Positions 1-9,292 of a stretch of DNA of 64,000 nt are shown here, piece by piece. The translations under genes and the position numbers were made by a program. Location of the stretch: NCBI GenBank assembly GCA_963580455.1, contig OY756958.1, positions 24,564,501 through 24,628,500 of the forward strand. Direction: 5' to 3'. The notes beneath the pieces were generated by a model. It was given only the letters and a program-made list of their open reading frames with translations, was not told the DNA's origin and did no database searches. The first letter of the stretch is position 1. Every line of letters begins with the position of its first letter. The stretch is from Euonymus europaeus. Lineage: Eukaryota; Streptophyta; Magnoliopsida; Celastrales; Celastraceae.

Positions 1-549
1 CCTGGTTTTATCTGATTTGATATGGCTGAACGTTCCATTGTTGAGACTAGAAAATAGTAGGAGGTATGGAGGATGTTCCGTAGTTTGCTAAGCTATGGGC
101 AAAGGAATTCAAACTATCGACTTTATGGTGATAACGTTGTCAAAATTAGGATTCTCAGATTCATTTGGCTTGAATTGCCCAGTTTAGTTTATTCCTAATC
201 TTAAAATCAAACTGAATCAAGTAATAAAGTTTTACTTAATCGAATGCAGACTGCTTCTGAATTCTGATTGCAGTGTCCCGGAGATTTCATATCCTAAACC
301 CTGAAGAAGCTGTAATTCAAAACCCTTAAAATTCCCACTAGTGTTGATAAAATTTGCAATGTATTCTAATTCTTAATAATAAAACCGTGAATTTCCCATT
401 TTTCTGGTTGGATTGTGGTTCAATCAAAGTGGGTTTTTTGGACAACAATCCAATGACTCCATAATTCATAATGGGTGATGACAAGCTAAAATATAGAGGA
501 AAACGACAAAAGATATGTAAAGAGAGGAGTTTAAAAAAAAAACCCATTA
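1..549. other. AT-rich intergenic sequence, no gene seen
   Basis: No splice-supported coding frame, RNA gene or repeat structure was recognised. The short open frames on both strands show no family motif. The segment ends at the left target-site duplication (TTA, 547-549) of the Harbinger element. Confidence 0.6.
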
Positions 550-835
550 GGCCATCCACAGCAGAAACTCAACACAAAAACTCTAAATTTTCAGTTTTTA
601 TACACTTTTTAGAATTTTACAGTTTCTCAAACAATACATCCACACATCAGACACTCTTAACCAAACTCTAAATCATTAAAATATTCATTTTTAAATCCTT
701 TTTTACTAATTTAAAATCAATACATTTTATAATTATTATAAGATCAAATACTATCATACTAAATATTATATATTGATATTAATTTTAATAATTGACTTAT
801 TATTATTTGATTAATTTATTAATATTTTATTAATG

Positions 836-1050
836 TGGTAGTTGAAATTTGTGGCTGCGAATTTGGTAGTTGATTTGTGTGGATAACATTGTGGTTGTTG
901 GATTGTGTGGCTACAAAAGTGGTAGTTGATTTGTGTGGGTATCATTGTGGTTGTTGGGTTGTGTGGCTACAAAATTGGTAGTTGATTTGTGTGGATACCA
1001 TTGTGGTTGTTGAGTTGTGTGGCTACAAATTTGGTATGGTTGTTGGAATA
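836..1050 (+). repeat. Minisatellite, about 56-bp unit, 3-4 copies
   Basis: The unit reads roughly GTGGCTACAAAAGTGGTAG, then TTGATTTGTGTGG and a T/G-rich tail with TTGTGGTTGTTGG. It recurs with few changes from about 836 to 1050, inside the Harbinger element and just upstream of the transposase remnant. No coding role is apparent. Confidence 0.8.
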
Positions 1051-1168
1051 CTTGGCCATGAATTAGTTGTTGAATTGTGTGGATGTCATTCAACTTGAAA
1101 ATTTCTTTATAATCAATGAACTTATGATCTTTTTCCATAAGCTCAAACCATCACTTATTTTCTTTTCA

Positions 1169-1880
1169 ATGGATTTTTTCATGAGGCGTAGAAAGAAAAT
1201 AATCACAGCAGATCCGCCTTCAGATGATGATGTACTCGAAACAGTTGCGATAGGGTTAGCTATGGAGGTCGAAGGATCATCTTCTGGTCATGCTTCTAGG
1301 CAAAGGCGTACGTACATTGATCGCAATACTTTGTCAGGCCATGATCGTCTATTTGGCGATTATTTCTCAGAACATCCAGTTTACTCTTCTGAAATGTTTC
1401 GAAGAAGATTTCGTATGAGTCGTGCCCTATTTCTTCGAATCCAAACTGGAATTGAAGCACATTCATCATATTTTCAACAAAGGCGTAATGCTGCTGGAAA
1501 ATTGGGTTTGTTATCTCTTCAAAAGATTACAGCGGCACTTCGGATGCTTGCGTATGGAGTATCAGCTGATTTCATGGATGAATATATAAGAATCGGGGAG
1601 ACAACAGCAATTGAAAGCCTTAAAAGATTTGTCAAGTGTGTTATTACTGTGTTTGGTGAAGAGTACTTACGATCACCAAATTCCGATGATCTTGCTAGGC
1701 TACTTGCAGTAGGTGAAGCTCGTGGATTTCCTGGAATGATAGGGAGCATTGATTGCATGCATTGGAGGTGGAAGAATTGCCTAAGTGCTTGGAAAGGTAT
1801 ATATTCTGGACATGTGCATGAACCAACTACCATTTTGGAAGCTGTTGCATCCTATGATCTTTGGATTTGGCATGCATTCT
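1169..1880 (+). pseudogene. Harbinger transposase (HARBI1/ALP1-like), truncated
   Basis: The frame is open upstream, but the first plausible start is the ATG at 1169, followed by a basic stretch (MRRRKK). The translation carries the conserved N-terminal and first catalytic region of plant Harbinger nucleases: a segment like HDRLFGDYFSEHPVY, a helical region ending RMLAYGVSADFMDEY, and GFPGMIGSIDCMHW with the first catalytic Asp. It stops matching the family after DLWIWHAFF, just before the region that would hold the second Asp. The rest of the DDE domain is absent, and the frame runs into antisense of the Myb-like gene. It cannot encode an active nuclease. Confidence 0.88.
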
Positions 1881-2100
1881 TTTGGTCGGTACCTTGGGTT
1901 GCATCAATGCTTGTGTTTAGCCATGCGGATACCAAGTTCTTATCCTCTTCAATTGTGAAGTTCACACCACGATTGACAACCTTTTTTTTAGGTGCTGGAA
2001 CTTCTTCCAATGAAGGAGTTATCTGAACACTATCCTCAGCAATAGCATTGTAGCAAGGATTATCAAGGAAGGGCTCAAATTCTTCAAATTGGGCATCCAT
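1876..2100 (-). pseudogene. Harbinger-associated Myb/SANT-like protein, N-terminal fragment
   Basis: Starting at the ATG at 2100 the minus-strand frame encodes an acidic N-terminus followed by GVNFTIEEDKNLVSAWLNTS and a segment ending GTDQK. This is typical of the Myb/trihelix-like second protein of plant PIF/Harbinger elements, which acts with the transposase in binding and nuclear import. The similarity stops at the deletion junction near 1876-1882. About two thirds of the expected protein, including the rest of the DNA-binding domain, is missing. Confidence 0.8.
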
Positions 2101-3544
2101 TGTATTAGGCTGAAAAATGTTGCACAAAAGAGAACTATTACCTTTAAAATATAATGATGTCAAGGAGGAATATGCATGCTAATCACATCTGCCACAAGCT
2201 AACAATAAAGCAAAAATGAGCACTACAAAGAGATGCAGCAATATACGAGTGACTTGCTTCCTATTGTTTTGTTATGGTATTCCTTCGTAACCATCATATC
2301 TTCCCACATAATTCAGCTCTATTTCACAGCAAATATCCTCCCAGTCAAAGACAAACAATTTGAAACTTCACAATTCTATAAGAAGCGACTCAATTTCAAC
2401 CCAAATAATCAATCAAAGCACAGCCATTGCCAAATTCAAAGGCATTCCCAATAAAAAACAAGCAAAGATCACATTTAACGTGAAAGGAATGGAAGAAAAG
2501 ATGGAATGTAAAAAGCTAATCTTGCCAGAAATGATTTAGGAACCAGTAAGCACAATGAAGTCACTAAGATAAAGAGATAAAGCTTTGCAAGTTTTGTTGC
2601 ATTTTATTCACATCTGTATTTTCAAATATATACAGGGTAGGAGAGCTCTAAAAGAATGGTAACTAGTTACGTATATCCATGATTCTAGTATATGTGTATA
2701 TATATATACACTGTAACTAGCTTGCCATGATTAAAGTAACACAGACAAAGTATCCCATTGCAAGGACCACAAATTGAAAGACCAGAATTTTCATATGGGA
2801 AAGGTATGGAAACGGCATCATTTATAAGAGTAAACACATCGTCATCTCCAACAATCGAAGTGGGTATTCTACCTCAGACAATCCGGGTGAAATTCAATTC
2901 AAAGTAAACAAGAAACCACCAAAAAAATCCCAAAAAATAGATTCTCTTGAGCAAGCAAATTTTCGATAGAGAGCTTCAATTTTCAGAAATTAGGGTTTCG
3001 AAATTGGTCAGAGATGTTACCTGATGGGAGATCGGAACTTGTTGTCGCCGGATGTGATGAAAACGACGACCTCTGCACTTTCGAAAATATTGACGGCACC
3101 TTCGCGGGAAGAAGAAGAGAGAGCCAAAGATGGAAGAAATTTCGCGGGAGAGACAAAGACTAGAATTCTTTAATGAAAAAAATTGTGGGCGTCTGCTACA
3201 GGAAGACGCCTCCTTGCGAGTCGCACTGTAGCAAACCATGGGTTTCGCGTCTGGCCTTGCGTCTCTGTTGTTGGGAGAGTTTTAACTAAACGACAAGGTA
3301 TAAACTCTAAAAGCTCAGTCGCGTCTCACTAGCTGCGTCTTTGCTGTGGATGCCCTTAGATACCAACGAAAGAGAGCACGATGATTAGCAATAATAAAAA
3401 GGAAAAACAACGTTGAGTCGAGAGAGAGAGAGAGAGAGTAAATGAGAGAAAGTGATAGCCAGGGAGCACATAAGCGTCCCGTCGCTTCAAGTTCAAACTC
3501 CACTGGTCCTGAAGGAGCTAGTTAGATTGGCTCTGATGTGATAC

Positions 3545-3814
3545 TGTTAGAACTCCCACATCGGTAAGATGTGGGAGGTAAACTCCCTTTATTAGGGAGA
3601 AGGCCCACTTCCACTATCAACAATGCCTTTTCTCTTGTGTAGTGAGTTGGGCCCAAGCCCATGAGTTGGGCCCAAGCCCACTTGCTGCACTTGAGGAGAA
3701 ACAAAGCCGTGCGAGCCCGTTGTATCCATGTGAACCGGACAACCCATATATGGGCCCGACGTATCCTGTGAACCGGACAATATTGTTGATATGTGGGGTG
3801 TGAAATTTATAACA
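3545..3814. mobile_element. Solo LTR, 270 bp, with 5-bp target duplication
   Basis: The sequence starts TGTTAGAACTCCCACATCGG and ends TTTATAACA, so the ends are the inverted pair TGTTA/TAACA. It is flanked by GATAC on both sides (3540-3544 and 3815-3819). There is no internal retrotransposon sequence, so this is the remnant left by LTR-LTR recombination. It contains a short tandem duplication of GAGTTGGGCCCAAGCCCA and a repeated GTGAACCGGACAA. The right target duplication lies 3 bp beyond the stop codon of the FD-like gene, so the insertion is in that gene's 3' UTR. Confidence 0.92.
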
Positions 3815-3822
3815 GATACTTC

Positions 3823-4792
3823 TCAAAATGGAGCAGTTGACGTTCGATGAAGAGTGTGCTTTTTTGGAATCTGAGCAGCTGCTGCTAAGCACAACTGGAC
3901 CTACCAAGTATACACACAACATCAAAAACATGAAACCAGACAAATATGGTCGGCTGGATCCAAATGAGGAGTTGTCTAATAACTATAAAAATGGAGATGA
4001 CACTTTTTTGGGTTTTCTTTATTTTATATGTACCTGTTCTTGCTGACTCTTGAGCCTCGCATTCTCTTCCATTAACTGTGCCACTTCAAGCTCCAATTCA
4101 TTCGTATATGCCTGTCAAAAGACACTAATTTCATAAAACAATGCAGAGAAGAAAAAAACACACCTTAAACATTGACACTAAGAAAAGGGACATTCTTCAC
4201 ATTCCTGCTTTCGAGATCTTGATCGAGCTGCGGATTCTCTGTTCTTGATCATGCGCTTATGCCTTCTATCGCCAGAGCTGTTATCAGATTCCTGGACCCT
4301 CTTCTTCCCAAAACAAGGTAATCCATTAGAAGAACCCAAAGCCTCAAATGGGTTAGTAAAAGCAGAGCCATTTGAGACTCCCAAGTGCTCATTAGGCTCC
4401 AGGAAATCAAACCCATGACTAGAATTCAAGCTCAAAACAAGACTCGCAGGATGTGTACTGCCATGGACGACTGTCGTCTGTGGGTATCTGTTTAAGGGTC
4501 TGGCAAGGAAGTTTTGGAGGGTATAGTTTGGATTATTGCGAAGATGATGATGGAACTGGTGGTGGTGATTGTGGGTTACTGCAGCTACTGATGTCATGAC
4601 TGAATGGTCTTGAAGGAGAGCGATGTCTTTCCAAACTTCTTCCATGGTTTTGGCTCCTAATGGGACTGAAATTGAAGGCAATGAACATGTACTAGAAGAA
4701 GATGTTGAAGATGAGCCTCTGTAACTCTCGAGGCACTGGGTTTTGTTGTTGTTTGTGTTGTAGTTGATGTCTCCACACCCACCAGACAACAT
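3823..4792 (-). CDS. FD: FD-type bZIP transcription factor (group A)
   Basis: FD-type bZIPs bind FT through 14-3-3 proteins at the shoot apex and activate floral identity genes. Three exons give 245 aa: 4792-4205, 4111-4034 and 3894-3823. Exon 1 has a Ser/His-rich N-terminus and ends with the bZIP basic region RRHKRMIKNRESAARSRSRK (about residues 176-195). Exon 2 supplies the start of the leucine zipper (NELELEVAQLMEENARLK). Exon 3 encodes a basic tail ending HRTSTAPF, the SAP motif whose Thr is phosphorylated for 14-3-3 binding. All three exons join in phase 0. Intron 2 is GT-AG. The intron 1 donor reads CAG|GAATGT instead of CAG|GTATGT, and none of the nearby GT or GC donors I tested keeps the frame. 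A solo LTR lies immediately after the stop. Family call is firm; whether this copy is functional is open. Confidence 0.88.
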
Positions 4793-5285
4793 TTGAAGAC
4801 TTAAAACTTCTTGTCTTTTTCTTCTTCTTCTACTACGGAGGAGATGCTCTGCTCTCTCTTGTGCTCCGTTGGGATTCTTGGTTGTAGTACAATATTTTTA
4901 AATATTTGGTTTCACCTTAGTGAGCTGAATGATGCAATTGGAATTTGGAATTGAAGAGATCCTAAAGTATAACCCAAGCCCAATGAAGTGCAGCTCTGTA
5001 AAGGAGAAGCTCAGGCCCAAGTCCAATGGTGCTTGACTGCTTGGTATATTTTCTAGGTCATGCAGAGAGGCAGGAAGTTCATAGTTGTAATGAATATTGA
5101 AAGATTTGAGAATTTTATCTAAGAACTGATTTTTCCTTGCTGTTTTGAAGGAAAAGAAAGGAAGGGCAGCAACCAAACCTGAGCATAGTAGAATGTGCTT
5201 TTGCCCAACTCTCAGTTCCTGGCAACCAAATCTTTGCTACCATTTACTAGGACCCAACTAACCTATACATACACAATACATACAT
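4793..5285. other. Upstream region of the FD-like gene
   Basis: Directly upstream of the FD start is a pyrimidine/CTT-rich tract (about 4810-4860), typical of a plant 5' UTR as seen on the opposite strand. Beyond it no second gene or clear promoter box was identified. Confidence 0.4.
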
Positions 5286-6310
5286 AGCATACTACTCAGG
5301 TGCGGATGCCATAGCTTTAAAGTTATGGGAACCCTCTTCTCAAAAAGTGATTTTATGTAAGGCCCACTGTTTGAGCCCCATCTTTTTTCACTTCAAAAAA
5401 TGATGCCCATCTGTGAGCGCAATTATGCACTTCTTATTTTCCTCCAACCCCAAAAAGTGTTTTTCTTACTTTTGGGTTCCATAAAATTGAATTTCTTGGA
5501 TTATAAGGATCATGAAAATGAAATGTTTCAACTTCTTATACAAGTGATTTTGTGTGAGGCAACTATTTGGGATTTCATCAATGAAGTTATTAGTCTGTTT
5601 GTTATCCAATTGTATTTCACAGCTTAAAGCTGTGAAAAAAGCTGTGCTTTTAGCTGTAAAAAATGTTGTGTAAAAAGCTGTGGGGTCCACAACTTTAAGC
5701 TGTGTAAAATGCTGTGGGGTGTTTGGTTCACGTTTTTTACATTAGCCTTTTGTTATGATATTTTATATGAAATGACAAAAAAGGGTATTGTAATAAAAGA
5801 GTAATAATATTGAATAAAATTTTTTAATTAGACACATAACTAAAATTCTTACATGACATTTTAGAAATATTTGTAACACACAATAATTTTATAAAGACTA
5901 ATGTGCATTAAATAGTAAATTAGCTATTTCCTTTGGTGCTGTTTTTAGAACTTAGAACACATAATTAATAAAGAAACAAAAAATCAAAAGTTAATTGAAG
6001 TCGCAAAATCCACCTTTTACAACTGTGTTTCTCCTTCCTCTTTTTCTTGTACCCAGCAGCAACTCTCTCCAATCAAAATAAAATATTACACAGATGAGGA
6101 GAGGAGGAGGAGGGGCATGATTGTCCACCACACTTTTGAAAACCTAAAACGCAATAAAACGTTGTATGAGAACAACATCTCATTCACGAGAGCTAAACGC
6201 GGTGCAAAATGCGGTATAAAACGCGATTTTCAACAAATGTTTGGTATTACCTGCATTTGTTATGGGTCCCACAGCTTTAAGCTGTGGGAAACGCAAAACA
6301 AACGCAGAGC
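5286..6310. repeat. MITE-like region rich in AGCTTAAAGCT palindromes
   Basis: Short palindromes of the type CACAGCTTTAAGCTGTG recur at about 5619-5720 and again near 6272-6290. They are separated by AT-rich sequence and by GTGTTTGGTTCACG, a phrase common at plant MITE ends. An approximate direct repeat (AAGTGATTTTATGTAAGGC versus AAGTGATTTTGTGTGAGGC) also occurs at about 5345 and 5541. I could not define both termini or a target duplication, so the class is unknown. No gene is seen. Confidence 0.4.
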
Positions 6311-6537
6311 AGTGAAGATGAGCATGTTGACTTATCCATATTTGTGCACTCAAAAAGTTGATATTGGTAATGTCTGTGGGAAGACAAAAGACCTTTTTTT
6401 CAGATCCATTTCTACATTTCTTATAGAAACTGATGTCTTTTTCCTTCTCTCCGGTGTTGTAACTTGTAAGTAGATAAATGTGTTGTTGGGTATTGGGTGT
6501 TTAAGCAGTCAATCCAACATCACAAGAATGGCAAGAC

Positions 6538-6918
6538 CTAAAACCCTGCAATATGGAAAGAAGAAAACCATATAACCATCTCTTCAGTGAACTCTTCTGT
6601 TTTCTGAACCTTCTCTTCTTCCGCCATCGAATACCGGCAAACGGGACAGGTTCTCCGACAAGCACTAAACCACCTATCAACGCATACCTTGTGAAATCTA
6701 TGACGGCAAGGTAGAACACGCATGTCTTCTCCTTCCTTCAACTTCCACAAGCACACACAACACAACTCAACCCCCTCACCAGAGTCCGAGATGGAGTATG
6801 ACATGTCATCTTTCGACTTATCTTCAACAACTGGTGCATCTTTGACTCTCGGCCGCCCACTTAGACTGGCGAAATGGTAGATTAAGGAGATGAAGCTACG
6901 GAAACTCTTGAATTCCAT
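6538..6918 (-). CDS. RING-H2 finger protein (probable E3 ubiquitin ligase)
   Basis: Single-exon ORF of 126 aa. Residues about 53-96 form a RING-H2 domain with the order C-x2-C, then CRHRFH and CVDRW, and a final CPVC pair, giving the C3H2C3 zinc ligands. Such small single-RING proteins act as E3 ligases that recruit an E2 through the RING. There is no clear transmembrane segment; the N-terminus (MEFKSFRSFISLIYHFASLS) is only moderately hydrophobic, which argues against a classic membrane-anchored ATL protein. The start at 6918 is the first Met. The upstream sequence is AT-rich with no overlapping gene. The substrate is unknown. Confidence 0.82.
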   Translation of the reverse strand: MEFKSFRSFISLIYHFASLSGRPRVKDAPVVEDKSKDDMSYSISDSGEGVELCCVCLWKLKEGEDMRVLPCRHRFHKVCVDRWFSACRRTCPVCRYSMAEEEKVQKTEEFTEEMVIWFSSFHIAGF

Positions 6919-8104
6919 TTGTAGGGAGTAGAGAGAAGGATCTTCAGCAGTTTTATTAGTGAGATTTAATGAACGAGTTTTGAGTTGGAGTGTTCAGGAG
7001 GGAGTCTTATTTGTTGGTCAGTCTTTTAGCGTGGTTTGAAAGGGTGGTTAGGATTGGGACTTTGGGAGGGCTGATTCTAACACAAAGCAGTTGTACCTAA
7101 ACAGAGAGTTACCTTCGACCATTTGGTGTAAAATACTCATAAGTGAAGAGTTAAATGCCTAAACTTCAGCTCTGATTTCGCTTTTATCGTCGGGTACGAC
7201 ATTTTCTACCATATAATCACGCTAAAGATCTAATCCCTCTGCATTGCAAATAGGTTAATCATACATGAACATTAGCAATGATCATCTAAACTCTAGAGAT
7301 AAGGAACTCTGCAAAATAAGCCACTACCTTAAAGAAAAGGACCATTAAACAGGAAAACTTGTTTTGGAGAAGTCATAAGACCATTTATGCTACCTAACAC
7401 AGAAAGGTCCAGGAAACTGGGATAGTTGCTAAAGAGATGTATCATTGGCAAGAACCTCTGCTAAATAAAAACACGCGAAGAAAAATGATTGATGCAATAA
7501 GGGAGTCTTAAATGTTTGATACTGAGGATTATCGAGACTGAGACTCGACTGAAAGATGAGAGTTGGATGACTTCTCAAAATAGTAATTTGGAGTCCATAA
7601 AAGGCAAATTGGGTTCTGAGTTCAACAGCAATGAACTACTCAGTAGTGAAAGGTAATTAGTTTCCAATAATAAAGGACGGAAGTTGGACCATGGAGATAG
7701 ACAAGAAGAATTTTCAAGGCAAAGTAACCTCAGTTATATCTTGGATGGAAAGCTAGATAACTGAACAAGCAAGTTGAACACCCACGGATACTTATATACA
7801 ACAACATAAACAATTGTTATTGTTAAAAACTTCAGTAACATAAACCAAGATTCAGTACTGTTTTTCTTGCATAGGAACACCAGGGTCAGGAAAGGGTTCA
7901 CAAACACAACTTTTCAACAGATATCCAACAGCAGAAGAGAACATCAATTTATATAAAGCCACAGTGCATGATATTCATTTTCTTGCAAAGTGTATGCAAA
8001 GCCGTCAAAGCTATTACTACAAAATTCACAATCAGTGAATCCAGTTGTCTCTACAGCACAACAAATTTCAAACTCGACCATTTAGCTCAAGAACTACCTC
8101 TTTA
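6919..8104. other. Intergenic between RING gene and preY-like gene
   Basis: The left part is the probable promoter of the RING gene and the right part the probable 3' UTR of the preY-like gene. No coding exon with family similarity was found. A P-loop-like GTPGSGKG phrase at about 7876 is dealt with among the rejected items. Confidence 0.4.
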
Positions 8105-8828
8105 TTATTGCTTATTTACAGCAGCAGATGAATCAGCACCGGCATCAGATTTCTGCGGCTCATCGGTGTCCAAAATCTTGCCATCCCTTGGAACAAGACA
8201 AGGGATCCCATCCTTTATCTGTATTACACACAAAAGCGAAGGAGGGTTTTTAAGAGTTTTTGTAGAAGATGCTTATCACAGAATGATCAGGCAAATCAAC
8301 ACTGCAACAATTTACTCCAATCAATATTAAATTGTAGCACTATGGATTCTGAGTTGACTATCTTTATGATTCAGCTAAGATCTTCGCATTTTCATATCTC
8401 CAACACTTTCACAATAATATTTTTTTTTAAAAAAAAACGCATAACAAACCAATTGGAATAAAAATCCTGACTTTCCCAAGAGTAATATAACAAAACCCAA
8501 CTAAAAATTGCAACTGAAACTGGGAAAGATTAAGAATTTGAAAAACTCACTGGGAAAGAGACCCCGATGCTGTCACTGATAAGAGAATTGGTCTCCTCAC
8601 AATACCTATGGAAAACCAAACAAAAAAGGTCTCAAACAAAACCCAATAAATTTTGAGAATAAAATTTCATTCAGGGTTTTTCTTCGTACATTATCACGGG
8701 CATTGAAGGAGAAGAATAAAGAGGCACCTGAGGGGTTGTTTAGAGAGTGGGCAGACTAGAATCTCCGACAGAGTTCTGCTTATCCCACTCCCTGCATCTC
8801 TCAGCAGTGATTTGCTTAGTCTTACCAT
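8105..8828 (-). CDS. preY-like / UPF0434 Trm112-fold small protein
   Basis: Rebuilt from three exons: 8828-8728, 8605-8551 and 8218-8105. They join in frame with GT-AG introns into 89 aa. The protein reads from ILVCPLSKQPLRYCEE through NSLISDSIGVSFP to KDGIPCLVPRDGKIL, the Trm112-like fold of UPF0434/preY (PYURF) proteins. Animal PYURF stabilises mitochondrial methyltransferases, including those for complex I assembly and coenzyme Q. A similar mitochondrial partner role in plants is inference. The C-terminal 20 residues are low-complexity (KSDAGADSSAAVNKQ). The start is set by the ATG at 8828. The gene diverges from the PPR gene with about 460 bp between the starts. Confidence 0.88.
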
Positions 8829-9292
8829 TACAACTTTTGCTCCACTATCTCTTCTGTCGGGTCTCGAAGCTGTGTAGACTCTCTGAGAGGCAGGCTGATA
8901 GCAGTGGCATCACAACTTGAGTTCATCATCTTCTTTTGGGGTCACGGAGCTCAGCAACTATACGGCGCCGTTTATGAATGTAAGTGGGCTGGACTAGAGA
9001 CCGGCTCAATTAGTGCAAGCTGGGCTTTTGAGTTTCTAAATCGGCATCAGATTAAATCTCTAGGCCCAATGGATAATTTTAAGATAAATCCAGAATTTCA
9101 TACTTCTAGGCCGAGAAAAGAAACCCTCGACTCCGCATCCTCTCCGTAAGGCGAGTTACAGAAGATGCCGCCGTAAGCAGTTCCTGAACTCTTGAGGCTA
9201 CAAGAAACAGATGAGTTCTAAGAGGAATGTGCGTCGATGGATCCATCGAAATCGAGATCAACAAGAAATCAAAGAGTTGAATTTTCAAATTA
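8829..9292. promoter_or_regulatory. Divergent intergenic region between preY-like and PPR genes
   Basis: This 464-bp interval separates two start codons on opposite strands, so it must contain both 5' UTRs and both promoters, possibly shared. No convincing TATA box was identified on either side. Both products are probably organellar, which makes shared control plausible but untested. Confidence 0.5.

Larger units (their letters stand above)
550..3355 (+). mobile_element. PIF/Harbinger DNA transposon, internally deleted, non-autonomous
   Basis: The ends are imperfect terminal inverted repeats. The left end starts GGCCATCCACAGCA and the right end, reverse-complemented, starts GGGCATCCACAGCA. 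Both ends are flanked by TTA (547-549 and 3356-3358), the 3-bp target duplication expected of PIF/Harbinger. Inside are the two hallmark genes of the superfamily in converging orientation: a DDE transposase (plus strand) and a Myb/SANT-like protein (minus strand). Both are truncated at one point near 1876-1882, where the transposase N-terminal half runs directly into the Myb-like N-terminal half. One internal deletion therefore removed the 3' halves of both genes. The left part also carries a 56-bp-period minisatellite. The element cannot move itself but keeps both termini, so it could be mobilised in trans. Confidence 0.9.

Noticed and set aside
2976..3239. Minus-strand 87-aa frame in the Harbinger element
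   Set aside because: Basic low-complexity translation with no match to either Harbinger protein; probably subterminal non-coding sequence of the element.
3828..4046. Plus-strand 72-aa open frame over the FD 3' exons
   Set aside because: It is the antisense shadow of FD exon 3 (minus strand), whose SAP-motif tail and phase agreement are decisive.
7870..8005. P-loop-like GTPGSGKGS reading on the plus strand
   Set aside because: It resembles a Walker A motif, but the frame has no nucleotide-kinase or GTPase context and runs into stops. It lies in the downstream region of the preY-like gene on the other strand.
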